Below are positions 55,851 through 64,000 of a DNA stretch of 64,000 nucleotides, piece by piece. The notes beneath the pieces are model-generated. The model saw only the letters and a program-made list of their open reading frames with translations. It was not told where the DNA came from and did not search any database. Source of the DNA: RPQJ01 sp963700045 (GTDB lineage Bacteria > Pseudomonadota > Gammaproteobacteria > Steroidobacterales > Steroidobacteraceae); NCBI GenBank assembly GCA_963700045.1, contig CAVOWK010000026.1, positions 1-64,000 of the forward strand. The letters are read 5' to 3'. A program made the position numbers and the translations under genes. The stretch's first letter is position 1; every line of letters begins with the position of its first letter.

Positions 55851-56849
55851 TCAACGACTGGATTCGCAGAATTTGCTGCGTCCATCGTTCGCCCTGAGCA
55901 TGTCGACATAATACGCGGCCATCCCGCGCGCTCGTTGCTGCTCGGCCGGATCGTCCGCCAGCAAGGTCCGGATCGAGTCCGCCCAATCGGAGGCGCACTC
56001 GCCCTGGGGACGGGCGGAACCGGCGCACACGATGAATGCGTCGAACGCGGCCTGATAAAGCTGAAACTGCGCACGAGTCATCGGGTCGCCGTGGCCGGGA
56101 ATCGCCAGCTCGAACGGCGTGTCGGCCACTTGCTGCAACGCGACCTTCCATCCTTCCGGACAGGCGGTGTCCAGGAACGGCGCCGGCAAGGTGACCAGAT
56201 CGCCGAGGACGGCCACCCGGCTTTCTTCGTCATAGAGCCAGACGTCGCCGGCCGTTGCGGCATCAAGGGCAAGGTTGATTCGAAGTGGACGGCCACCCAG
56301 GGCGATCGTGCCCGAGACCGTGATCACCTCGTCGGGCCGCAGGGCCGCTCCGTTCCGGATCGCGAGCAGGTCCCCTCGAATGTCGTCACGGGTCTCCTGC
56401 GGAATCTGCGGATCGTCGAGATATGCCGCCGAATCCTTCGCGCTCGACGGAAAGAAGTTTTCGATTGCGCCGTCGATCGCATCGCTCGCATAGACACGCA
56501 GGCCCGGATACGCCGCACGCAGATCCGGGTTGCCACTGACGTGATCCAGGTGCCAGTGCGTGTTGACGATCGCAACGATTTCCTTCCTCTGCGCGTGCGC
56601 AAGGGCAAGGATCGCCTCGCGTTGCCAGGAGTGGCGGCCCGTATCGACGACGATCAGGCCCGCCGGGGCCGCGAAGATCACCGAGTTGCCGTCCGGCTGC
56701 CGATCGGGCGGGATGCCGCCAGGGACCAGCCACACTCCCGGCGCCACGTCCCGTGGCGCGGGCGCAGCGACTGGGTCCGTGCCTGGCCAGCCGGGAGTGA
56801 AAGTCCCGAGCGCGGCCAGCGTGATCCCGATGCGAGTCCAGTTGTTCAC
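55851..56849 (-). CDS. Secreted metallo-beta-lactamase-fold hydrolase
   Basis: 332 residues. A hydrophobic N-terminus is probably a signal peptide. The metal motif HxHxDH is intact (NTHWHLDHVSGN), with AIPGHGDPM providing a further ligand and VAVLGDLVTLPAPFLD the Asp. The closest shape is the SoxH/QedH-like periplasmic MBL proteins rather than true beta-lactamases. The substrate cannot be predicted. It is convergent with the preceding DUF6090-like gene. Confidence 0.85.
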   Translation of the reverse strand: MNNWTRIGITLAALGTFTPGWPGTDPVAAPAPRDVAPGVWLVPGGIPPDRQPDGNSVIFAAPAGLIVVDTGRHSWQREAILALAHAQRKEIVAIVNTHWHLDHVSGNPDLRAAYPGLRVYASDAIDGAIENFFPSSAKDSAAYLDDPQIPQETRDDIRGDLLAIRNGAALRPDEVITVSGTIALGGRPLRINLALDAATAGDVWLYDEESRVAVLGDLVTLPAPFLDTACPEGWKVALQQVADTPFELAIPGHGDPMTRAQFQLYQAAFDAFIVCAGSARPQGECASDWADSIRTLLADDPAEQQRARGMAAYYVDMLRANDGRSKFCESSR

Positions 56850-57023
56850 AGGGGTGCTCCGGCGGCAATCCTACAACCGTCGGCCGCCAGGCGGCCATGC
56901 GGCCGCTGGTGAACCATCGGTACTACGCGCAGCGCTGCGCGACCGCGTGCCCGGATCGGCAATTACCCTGATTGTTTCGGCTGCAAGCTTCGGGCAAAAC
57001 CGCAGCACGACAAGGGGGGAAAA

Positions 57024-57914
57024 ATGGACCAGGCACGCGTTGCCGGGTACGAGGTTGTCACCCGGCAAGACTTCTCGGATGTCACGTTCCTGCTCGAAGT
57101 GCGGCACCCGCTGCTGGCCAGGGCGGCCCGCCCCGGGCAGTTCGTCATCGTCATGGCCAGCGAGCACGGGGAGCGCATTCCGCTGACGATCGCGGACTAC
57201 GACCGCACGCGCGGAACGGTCACCCTGGTGATCCAGGCGGTCGGCAAGACCACGCGTGAAATGCAGCGCGACTGCCGCGTCGGAACCCGGCTCGTCGCTC
57301 TCGTCGGTCCGATGGGTGTCCCGAGCCACATCGGCCAGGCGCGCAAGGTCCTGTGCGTGGGCGGCGGCCTGGGAGTGGCGCCGGTCTATCCGCAGGCGCG
57401 AGGCTACAAGGAGAGCGGCGCGTACGTGATCGGTATCCTCGGGTTCCGCAATCGCGACCTGATGTTCTGGGAAGACAAGTTTCGCGCCACGTGCGACGAA
57501 CTCATCGTCTGCACCGATGACGGTTCCGCCGGCATCAAGGGCCTGGTCACCGCAGGCATCCGGCTCGCGATGTCGCAGCACCGGGACATCGACGAATGCG
57601 TCGCGATCGGGCCGCCCGTGATGATGAAGGGGTGTGCCGAAGCAACGCGCGGCAGCGGCATCCGCACGATCGTCAGCCTGAACCCGGTGATGGTGGACGG
57701 CACCGGCATGTGCGGCGGATGCCGCGTGAAGGTCGGCGACACCGTGAAGTTTGCCTGCGTCGACGGTCCCGACTTCGATGGTCATCTCGTGGACTTCGAC
57801 GATCTCATGTTCCGCCTGCAGCGTTACCGCGCGACGGAACTCGCGGCCACCGAGCGTTTCAACGAGAGCTGCCGCATGCGCAGCCTGACAGCACAGCCGG
57901 TCATAGCGGAGTGA
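57024..57914 (+). CDS. NfnA/SudB-like FAD-2Fe2S reductase subunit
   Basis: 296 residues. A flavodoxin-reductase barrel (about 5-100, RPGQFVIVMASEHGERIPLT) is followed by an NAD(P)-binding domain (VLCVGGGLGVAPVYPQAR). A C-terminal 2Fe-2S site has DGTGMCGGCR and FACVDGP. This is the small subunit of ferredoxin:NADP oxidoreductase/sulfide dehydrogenase and NfnAB-type enzymes. It pairs with the downstream gene 7 bp away and probably moves electrons between ferredoxin and NAD(P)H, which fits the 2-oxoacid:ferredoxin oxidoreductase in the same operon. Confidence 0.88.
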   Translation: MDQARVAGYEVVTRQDFSDVTFLLEVRHPLLARAARPGQFVIVMASEHGERIPLTIADYDRTRGTVTLVIQAVGKTTREMQRDCRVGTRLVALVGPMGVPSHIGQARKVLCVGGGLGVAPVYPQARGYKESGAYVIGILGFRNRDLMFWEDKFRATCDELIVCTDDGSAGIKGLVTAGIRLAMSQHRDIDECVAIGPPVMMKGCAEATRGSGIRTIVSLNPVMVDGTGMCGGCRVKVGDTVKFACVDGPDFDGHLVDFDDLMFRLQRYRATELAATERFNESCRMRSLTAQPVIAE

Positions 57915-57921
57915 CCTTGTC

Positions 57922-59445
57922 ATGCCCGGCGATGCGAGGCCCAAGAAGAAGACGATACGGATGATCCCGCAGGCGCGCACGCCTGCACACGAACAGGATC
58001 CACGCGAGCGCGCCTGCAATTTCGGCGAAGTGAACCAGGGTTACCTGATCGAGGATGCACAACTGGAGGCCGAACGCTGCCTGATGTGCCCCGAACAACC
58101 GTGCGTCGCGGGATGCCCGGTGGGCGTTGCGATTCCCGACTTCATCCAGCGCATCACGGCCCGCGACTATCGCGGTGCGTACGACGTGATCACCTCGACC
58201 AACCTGCTGCCGGCCGTGTGCGGACGCGTGTGCCCGCAGGAATCGCAATGTGAGGGCTCCTGCACGGTCGGCGACACCCTCGAGCCGGTGGCCATCGGCA
58301 GGCTCGAGCGCTGGGTCGGCGACCTGGCGATCCGCGAACGCTGGTCGAACGTACCGTACATCCAGCCCAGCGGGTTCAAGGTGGGCATCGTCGGCTCCGG
58401 CCCCGCCGGCATGGCATGCGCGGCAGACATGGCCAAGGCAGGTTGCGAAGTCGTGGTCTTCGAGGCCTTCCACGAGCCGGGGGGCGTGCTGAAGTACGGC
58501 ATTCCTGATTTCCGCCTGCCGAACACAGTGGTCGATGCCGAGATTACGAAGCTCGAGGCGCTCGGCATCCGTTTCGAGTGCAACACACTGGTCGGCCGGC
58601 TCTTCACGATCGAGCAGATGGTCGAGGAGATGGGATTCCATGCGGTGTTCGTCGGCACCGGCGCCGGCTACCCGAGCTTCATGGGGATTCCCGGGGAATC
58701 CCTGAACGGCGTGCTCTCGGCCAACGAGCTGCTGACACGTTGCAACCTCATGCACGCGCGCGAGTTTCCAGACTACGACACACCCTTGCAGCCGGGCAGG
58801 CGCGTGGTCGTCATCGGTGCGGGAAACACGGCAATGGATGCGCTGCGCGTCAGCCTCCGCCTCGGCGCCGAAAGCGTCCGCTGCCTGTACCGGCGCAGTC
58901 GCGCCGAGGCCCCGGCACGTGCAGAGGAGATCCACCACGCCGAAGAGGAAGGGATTGAATTCCATTGGCTCGCCAGCCCCGTTGAGCTGCTGGACGACGG
59001 CAAGCGCAACGTTCGCGCCGTGCGCTGCATCCGCATGACGCTCGGCGAGCCGGACACGTCCGGGCGACGCCGTCCCGTGCCCGAGGCCGGCAGCGAATTC
59101 GAAATCGAAGCCGACATGGTGGTGTATGCCATCGGCACCAACGCCAATCCGATCATCGGCCAGACGTCCAAACTGAAACTCGACCAGCGCGGCTACATCG
59201 CGACGGATGCGACCCTTGCAACGTCGATTCCAGGGGTCTTTGCCGGCGGCGACATCGTGACGGGCGCCGCCACCGTCATCGAAGCCATGGGCGCAGGACG
59301 CCGCGCGGCCCGCGCAATGAAAGCGTTCCTGGGCTTGCGCGACACCGACCATGTGTATTGCGACGCCGCGGCGGAACCGGGTTCCCGCATGTTTGGCATC
59401 GATCGCGCGGAGCGCGGTTTTGCGCGCATCCGCATGCCAAGGTGA
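57922..59445 (+). CDS. NfnB/GltA-like NADPH-dependent flavoprotein subunit
   Basis: 507 residues, homologous to the small subunit of glutamate synthase. Four Cys-rich motifs bind 4Fe-4S clusters: CLMCPEQPCVAGCPVG (about 53-68) and CGRVCPQESQCEGSC (about 100-114). Next come the FAD site (VGIVGSGPAGMACAADM), the NADPH site (RVVVIGAGNTAMDAL) and the C-terminal FAD contact GGDIVTGAATVIEAMGAG. With the preceding gene it resembles the NfnAB/SudAB complexes. A glutamate synthase role is unlikely because no large GltB subunit is present. Confidence 0.88.
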   Translation: MPGDARPKKKTIRMIPQARTPAHEQDPRERACNFGEVNQGYLIEDAQLEAERCLMCPEQPCVAGCPVGVAIPDFIQRITARDYRGAYDVITSTNLLPAVCGRVCPQESQCEGSCTVGDTLEPVAIGRLERWVGDLAIRERWSNVPYIQPSGFKVGIVGSGPAGMACAADMAKAGCEVVVFEAFHEPGGVLKYGIPDFRLPNTVVDAEITKLEALGIRFECNTLVGRLFTIEQMVEEMGFHAVFVGTGAGYPSFMGIPGESLNGVLSANELLTRCNLMHAREFPDYDTPLQPGRRVVVIGAGNTAMDALRVSLRLGAESVRCLYRRSRAEAPARAEEIHHAEEEGIEFHWLASPVELLDDGKRNVRAVRCIRMTLGEPDTSGRRRPVPEAGSEFEIEADMVVYAIGTNANPIIGQTSKLKLDQRGYIATDATLATSIPGVFAGGDIVTGAATVIEAMGAGRRAARAMKAFLGLRDTDHVYCDAAAEPGSRMFGIDRAERGFARIRMPR

Positions 59446-59452
59446 AATTTCC

Positions 59453-61378
59453 ATGAATGCAGCGACGCCTCTGCGCGCGCGAGCCGATACCGCTCGCATT
59501 GGTTCGGCCACGCCCATCGCCAAACACCTGCAGACGCTCGATCAGCACGTGATCGAGATCATGAGCGACTCGGGCGAGGGTGCGCAGAAATGCGGCCAGT
59601 CGTTCGGCACGATTGCCGCGCGCATGGGTAACGGCGTGTGGACCGTGGAGATCATCCCGGCGGAGATCCAGCCTCCTGCGCGCAGCGTTGCGGGTGCGAG
59701 CGGCAACCGGATCCGAATCGGCACGCACCAGGTCACGAACGGCGGTGACGAAGCCGACATCGCGGTCGCGTTCAACGAGCAGGTGTTGCTGGGACGGGTG
59801 AATGCGGGCGAACTCAAGGCCGGCTGCATCGTGCTGCTGGAAAACATGTGGGCGCAGCACGACGACGCGAAGATCGCCGGCCAGTATGCGGAAACCCGCG
59901 ACCGGCTCGTCGCCGAAGGCTACCGGGTCTACGAAGTACCGATGGAAAAGGAGTGTCGCTCGCTGGTCCCCGACCCGCGCAAGGGCAAGAACATGTTCGT
60001 GCTCGGGATGCTCTGCAACGTCTACAGCCTCGACATGGATCTTGCACGAGACCAGATCGCGTTCATCTTCGGCAAGAAGGATGCGAAGGTCATCGCGTCG
60101 AACGTGGCTTTGCTCGAAGCCGGCTGGCAGTGGGCCGAGTCGAATCTCGATTTCAAATACCGTGTACCCGCGGTCAAGGCGACGGCGCCGCAGCTCGTCA
60201 TCAACGGCAACACGGCCATCGCACTCGGTGTGCTCGCCTCGGGCATGGACATCTGCGCCATGTATCCCATCACGCCGGCGACGTCGGCTTCGCACTACCT
60301 CAGCGACGTGTTCGAACGCGCAGGTGGCATCGTTCACCAGGCCGAGGACGAGATAGCTGCGTGTGCCTTCGCCATCGGCGCCTCCTACACGGGCAAGGTC
60401 GCCGTGACGATCACCTCCGGGCCAGGCTATTCGCTGAAGCAGGAAGGACTGGGCCTCGCCGTCATGGCGGAAATCCCGCTCGTCGTCGTCAACGTGCAGC
60501 GCGGGGGCCCGAGCACGGGGCAACCGACGAAAGTCGAGCAGGGCGACCTGCTCACGGTCATGTTCGGCAGTCACGGCGATGCGCCCAAGGTCGTCATGGC
60601 GCCCGGCACGATCGAGGACTGCTTCTATTCGATGATCACGGCGCGACGGCTCGCCGAAGCCTTCAACATGGTCGTCGTCGTGCTGTCGGATGCGAGCCTC
60701 GCGACGGCGCAGCAACCTTTTCCGCGTCCGCAGTTTTCCACGGACTGGCTCGCGCCTCCGATCGACCAGAATCCAGTCCCGGAGGGTGTCAAGCCTTACG
60801 ACTGGGACCCGGTCACCGGTCTCAGCCGGCGCTTCATTCCAGGGCAGCCGAACGGCATGCACACGCTGACCGGTCTCGCGCACGATAGCAACAGTCGCGT
60901 CGCCTACGACCCGGAGATCAACGAGCAGGGGATGCGTGCGCGCAGCATGAAGCTCGCGACACTGCAGAAGATGCTCACCCCGCCGCCGGTGTTCGGCGAA
61001 CGTGAGGGCGAGCTGCTCGTCGTCGGCTGGGGCGGCACCAAGGGCGCCATCGAGGAAGCCGTCGCACGTTTACGCGGTGAAGGTCACCGCGTTTCCTCCA
61101 CGCACCTGACATTCCTGCAACCGATGCAGCCCGGGATCGGTGAAATCCTGCGGGGGTTCAGCCAGGTGATCACGGTCGAAGGCAACTGGGCCGACGACCC
61201 GAACGATCCGTTGATCGACGAATCCAATCGCCGCTACTCCGCGCTCGCGATGTTGTTGCGGGCGCGGTATCTCGTCGATGTCGACTGTTGGACCGAGGTG
61301 CGCGGCCGGCCGATCAAGCCGGGAACCGTGTATGCCGAACTGCGTCGACGCCTGACGCACCTGGAGACTTCGCGATGA
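59453..61378 (+). CDS. korA: 2-oxoacid:ferredoxin oxidoreductase alpha subunit (gamma-alpha fusion)
   Basis: 641 residues. The N-terminal gamma domain (about 35-240, SDSGEGAQKCGQSFG) is fused to the alpha domain (about 250-460), which binds the pyrimidine part of TPP: MYPITPATSASHYLSDVFE, TSGPGYSLKQEGLGLAVMAE and VNVQRGGPSTGQPTKVEQGD. The C-terminal transketolase-like domain includes VVGWGGTKGAIEEAVARL. Order and length match KorA/OorA of the 2-oxoglutarate type. It converts a 2-oxoacid plus CoA to acyl-CoA with reduction of ferredoxin. Its stop overlaps the next ATG (ATGA). Confidence 0.9.
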   Translation: MNAATPLRARADTARIGSATPIAKHLQTLDQHVIEIMSDSGEGAQKCGQSFGTIAARMGNGVWTVEIIPAEIQPPARSVAGASGNRIRIGTHQVTNGGDEADIAVAFNEQVLLGRVNAGELKAGCIVLLENMWAQHDDAKIAGQYAETRDRLVAEGYRVYEVPMEKECRSLVPDPRKGKNMFVLGMLCNVYSLDMDLARDQIAFIFGKKDAKVIASNVALLEAGWQWAESNLDFKYRVPAVKATAPQLVINGNTAIALGVLASGMDICAMYPITPATSASHYLSDVFERAGGIVHQAEDEIAACAFAIGASYTGKVAVTITSGPGYSLKQEGLGLAVMAEIPLVVVNVQRGGPSTGQPTKVEQGDLLTVMFGSHGDAPKVVMAPGTIEDCFYSMITARRLAEAFNMVVVVLSDASLATAQQPFPRPQFSTDWLAPPIDQNPVPEGVKPYDWDPVTGLSRRFIPGQPNGMHTLTGLAHDSNSRVAYDPEINEQGMRARSMKLATLQKMLTPPPVFGEREGELLVVGWGGTKGAIEEAVARLRGEGHRVSSTHLTFLQPMQPGIGEILRGFSQVITVEGNWADDPNDPLIDESNRRYSALAMLLRARYLVDVDCWTEVRGRPIKPGTVYAELRRRLTHLETSR

Positions 61379-62334
61379 GCGCCGCCACGCTGTGCTTGCA
61401 CCATTTCGCCGAGGAGAGCCACGCGCTCGAGGACTACCAGGGCGGCGTCCCCCGCTGGTGCAAGGGCTGCGGTGACAACGCGATCCTGGCGGCAATGCAG
61501 CGCCTGTGCCGCGACGAGAGCCTGCGACCCGAGAAAACCGTCTTCGTTTCAGGTATCGGTTGCTCGAGCCGGCTGCCGCATTACATGCGCACCTACGGCT
61601 TCCACGGCATCCACGGCCGCGCACTGCCGATCGCCGAGGGCATCAAGCTCGCGCGCCCCGACCTGCACGTGTTCGTGAATACCGGCGACGGCGATTGCTG
61701 CAGCATCGGCGCAGCCCACTGGATCCACGCGATCCGCTACAACATGAACATGACCGTGCTGCTGCACGACAACCACATCTATGGGTTGACCAAGAAGCAG
61801 GCTTCGCCGACGTCGCCGATCGGGACCAAGAGCAACACGACGCCACGTGGCTCCTATCTCGATGCGCTGAGTCCGCTTACGGTCACGCTGGGCGTGCAGA
61901 ACGTCTCTTTCGTCGCGCAGGCAGTGGACTGGATACCCGAGTCGCTGTTCCAGATCCTGACGGCCGCCTTCCGGCACCGCGGTTTTTCGTTCGTGCGCAT
62001 CCTGCAGCGTTGCCCGGAATTCGTCGGCAACATGTTCGAGCCGTGGGTGCACGATCCGCAGCGCATGTTGATGCTTACGCATGCCGACGGCATTCGCGTC
62101 AGCCCGGCGCTGCAGAAGATCTACCGTAACCAGCTGCCCCACGATCCTGCGGACATCAATCGCGCCCGCGAAATCGCGTCGTCCGAAGATCCGATCCCGG
62201 TGGGAATCCTCTATCGCAACCCCGAGGTGCCCTGCTACGAGGACCTCCGGGGCGCCGGCAAGCTGCGCACTGCTGACCAGGTTCGTGGCGCGCTCGACGC
62301 CGAGTTCGACAAATTCACGGTATGGCCGCAGTAA
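61375..62334 (+). CDS. korB: 2-oxoacid:ferredoxin oxidoreductase beta subunit
   Basis: 319 residues. The 4Fe-4S ligands are in GVPRWCKGCGDNAIL and VSGIGCSSRLPHYM. The TPP-binding motif GDGDCCSIGAAHWI...N is followed by YGLTKKQASPTSP, the usual KorB sequence. A Cys near the C-terminus (EVPCYED) may be the fourth cluster ligand. It forms the catalytic pair with KorA. The operon also supplies an NfnAB-like ferredoxin:NAD(P) reductase. No dedicated ferredoxin gene is seen within the window. Confidence 0.92.
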   Translation: MSAATLCLHHFAEESHALEDYQGGVPRWCKGCGDNAILAAMQRLCRDESLRPEKTVFVSGIGCSSRLPHYMRTYGFHGIHGRALPIAEGIKLARPDLHVFVNTGDGDCCSIGAAHWIHAIRYNMNMTVLLHDNHIYGLTKKQASPTSPIGTKSNTTPRGSYLDALSPLTVTLGVQNVSFVAQAVDWIPESLFQILTAAFRHRGFSFVRILQRCPEFVGNMFEPWVHDPQRMLMLTHADGIRVSPALQKIYRNQLPHDPADINRAREIASSEDPIPVGILYRNPEVPCYEDLRGAGKLRTADQVRGALDAEFDKFTVWPQ

Positions 62335-62336
62335 CC

Positions 62337-64000
62337 ATGGACAGTCAGCTCAGGTCACAGGTCGTCTTTCATCTCACGGGCCGCCTGCCGGACGACGACG
62401 GAGCCGGGCAACAGTTGCCCGCGGGGTTGCGACCGGCCTTGTTGGCCCAGTACCGCAATCTCGATTCGATTCGTCACGATTTCCCCGTGGTGTTCGCCCG
62501 TGGACCTGGTGAGTACGTCGTTTCCCTCGCGGCCGCCGTGGATGGAGCGCTACGAACGGCGGCGCCGCAGGGTTCGCAGGGCGAAGCGATGCGCAAGCGC
62601 GCGCTGCACGTCGAGCGCCTGATCCGCGAAGCCGTCGCCAAAAGCACGCCGGGCACGCTGCTGCAGGCCTGGGATAGTGCTGTCACAGGTGCCGGCACCG
62701 ACGATGCCGGGCGACGCGACATGACGACCGTGCGCGACGCACTGGCTGTCGATGGCGAACTGGCCGGATGCGATTCGCGGTTGCCATCCCGATTCCTGCG
62801 ACATGCGTGGGCCGTGGTGCAAGGCGAGAAGGCGCGTGCCGCGCGGATCCGCATCGATGCGCTGGTCCTGCGTCTCGAGGCCATACTCCGTGCGGACTAT
62901 GCGCGATCGGCCGCCGCCTTTCAGGCTGCAAACCTGCAGCAGACCTTCGGTGGCACTCACCAGGCGTTGTTCGATTTCACGAAGATGTCGAAACTGCTGT
63001 CACCGACGGCAAGCCAGGGAGGCCTGGACACACCCCGTCGCGCACGCATCGAGTGGGCACTTCGCACGTTGCGTGAGCAGGCATTCTTCCCGGCCCCTGG
63101 CGATGCTGGCACGCAGGAATCAAACAGCTGCGGCTTTGCATTCGACAGCGTGTCGGCGGCACTGGATTCCTACCGCCATCGCCTGCCCGACATGCTGTCG
63201 CTGCTGAAGGCACTCTCTCTGGCGGAACTGGAAGTCGAAGGGCAGTTTGTCGAGCAACTGCATGCTCCCATTTTCGATGGCATGCAAAGCCAGGACTTCA
63301 CCGCGGCCGAACTGCAGTTCTTCCCGGACTATCTCGTGACGCTCGACAGCGACGCGCCCGGCGTGCAGGCCGACCTCGTCAGTGCATTGTCGTCGGGCAT
63401 GCCGGTGAAGGTGCTGCTCGAGGTCCAGGACCTCCTGGAAGAAGCGGCGCCGGGCCAGGGTCGCTTTTCGTTCGGCATGCGCGGCAGTCAGCTGGCGTCC
63501 ATGGCGATGACGTTCGGCGACGCGTTCGTATTGCAGAGCACGGCGTCCAATCTCCTGCAGATGCGCGACCGCATCCAGCGCGGCCTGCGTCATGCGGGCC
63601 CGGCGCTCTTCAGCGTCTACGCACCGGCGGACGGCGAGAGCACCTTGCCCGGCTATCTCGCGGCCGCATCGGCCATGCAGTCTCGAGCCTTCCCGGCGTT
63701 CAGCTACGACCCGGGCAGGGGCTCCGACAGCGCTACGCGCTTTTCACTCGAGAACAATCCGCAGCCGGACGTGGACTGGCCGCTCGAGTTCCTGACGTAT
63801 GCGGACCAGGACCTGCAGGCCGTGACGGAGGAACTGGCATTCACGTTCGTCGATTTCCTGCTCGCCGACCGGCGGCACAATCGGCATTTCGCTGTCATCC
63901 CGCGCGCCCATTGGGGCGAGGGCCTGATCAGCGCCCGGCAGTGGCTGGAATCCCCGCCGGCTGACGCGGCGACCGGATTGCCCTATGTTCTTGCGGTCGA
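62337..64000 (+). CDS. Large protein encoded after korAB, partial (runs off the window), function unknown
   Basis: It starts at ATG 62337, 2 bp after the korB stop, and stays open to the window edge (at least 554 residues). The first about 200 residues are helical with no signal peptide and no CxxC iron-sulfur motif. The segment LPGYLAAASAMQSRAFPAFS (about 440-460), then YDPGRGSDSATRFS and NPQPDVDWP, vaguely resembles the region of pyruvate:ferredoxin oxidoreductases before the C-terminal catalytic part (x-FP-x-YDP, NPQ). That likeness is weak and inferred by eye. Tight spacing to korB suggests that it is a subunit or accessory factor of the same enzyme system. Confidence 0.65.
   Translation, partial: MDSQLRSQVVFHLTGRLPDDDGAGQQLPAGLRPALLAQYRNLDSIRHDFPVVFARGPGEYVVSLAAAVDGALRTAAPQGSQGEAMRKRALHVERLIREAVAKSTPGTLLQAWDSAVTGAGTDDAGRRDMTTVRDALAVDGELAGCDSRLPSRFLRHAWAVVQGEKARAARIRIDALVLRLEAILRADYARSAAAFQAANLQQTFGGTHQALFDFTKMSKLLSPTASQGGLDTPRRARIEWALRTLREQAFFPAPGDAGTQESNSCGFAFDSVSAALDSYRHRLPDMLSLLKALSLAELEVEGQFVEQLHAPIFDGMQSQDFTAAELQFFPDYLVTLDSDAPGVQADLVSALSSGMPVKVLLEVQDLLEEAAPGQGRFSFGMRGSQLASMAMTFGDAFVLQSTASNLLQMRDRIQRGLRHAGPALFSVYAPADGESTLPGYLAAASAMQSRAFPAFSYDPGRGSDSATRFSLENNPQPDVDWPLEFLTYADQDLQAVTEELAFTFVDFLLADRRHNRHFAVIPRAHWGEGLISARQWLESPPADAATGLPYVLAV

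Noticed and set aside
57922..59445. Glutamate synthase small subunit (GltD)
   Set aside because: No GltB large-subunit gene is present, and the partner is an NfnA/SudB-like protein beside korAB, so an NfnB-type electron-transfer role fits better.

Overview
The window is GC-rich, densely coded DNA from a Gammaproteobacterium. The best fit is a Lysobacterales/Steroidobacterales-like lineage: a TonB receptor beside tryptophan-halogenase homologues and sucrose/maltose genes (the 'CUT locus' style of Xanthomonas and Caulobacter), an UrcA-family protein, a bactofilin module and a glgP-glgB-glgX-malQ glycogen cluster. Lineage is inferred from gene content only. No rRNA, tRNA, CRISPR array, integrase or transposase was found.

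Layout. 0-3.5 kb: an MFS sugar transporter, then an M23 peptidase / coiled-coil / bactofilin envelope module. 3.9-9.8 kb (minus): two tandem flavin-dependent halogenase homologues downstream of a TonB-dependent receptor, with a clear terminator between receptor and halogenases. 10-13.5 kb: a mosaic in which an intact secreted GH13 amylase lies among truncated genes (fructokinase N-terminus, GH32 N-terminus, neopullulanase-like fragment, MFS C-terminus, CPA2 antiporter lacking its C-terminus). 13.5-22.9 kb (minus): malQ, glgX, glgB, glgP. 23-27.4 kb: a lipoprotein, a methyltransferase, and an hsp20-lon pair. 28-40.9 kb: MATE and DedA membrane proteins, an MscS channel, a CbiM-like permease, an FmdB-like protein, pirin, RimO, an L,D-transpeptidase, SlyD-like PPIase and small enzymes. 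41-56.8 kb: UrcA, flavin amine oxidase, methyltransferase plus lipoprotein glycogen-debranching homologue, a DMGDH-like enzyme, two outer-membrane proteins, a RetSat-like oxidoreductase, a triheme cytochrome, an M19 dipeptidase and an MBL hydrolase. 57-64 kb: an NfnAB-like pair and a KorAB 2-oxoacid:ferredoxin oxidoreductase in one operon, followed by a large unrecognised protein cut by the window edge.

Two themes stand out. (1) Four intergenic hairpins share the same 14-nt loop (GTGTCTGCCTTTCC or its complement) but have different 30-34 bp arms that remain self-complementary. Two of them form a mirror-image composite between lon and the MATE gene. I cannot match this to a repeat family I know, and it is the best candidate for something undescribed. 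(2) At least nine conserved genes are broken by single-base indels, and several are fused or truncated at sharp junctions. This could be real decay, but it looks more like consensus or assembly error in a draft or metagenome-derived contig, so the frameshifted genes are described with their likely true reading.
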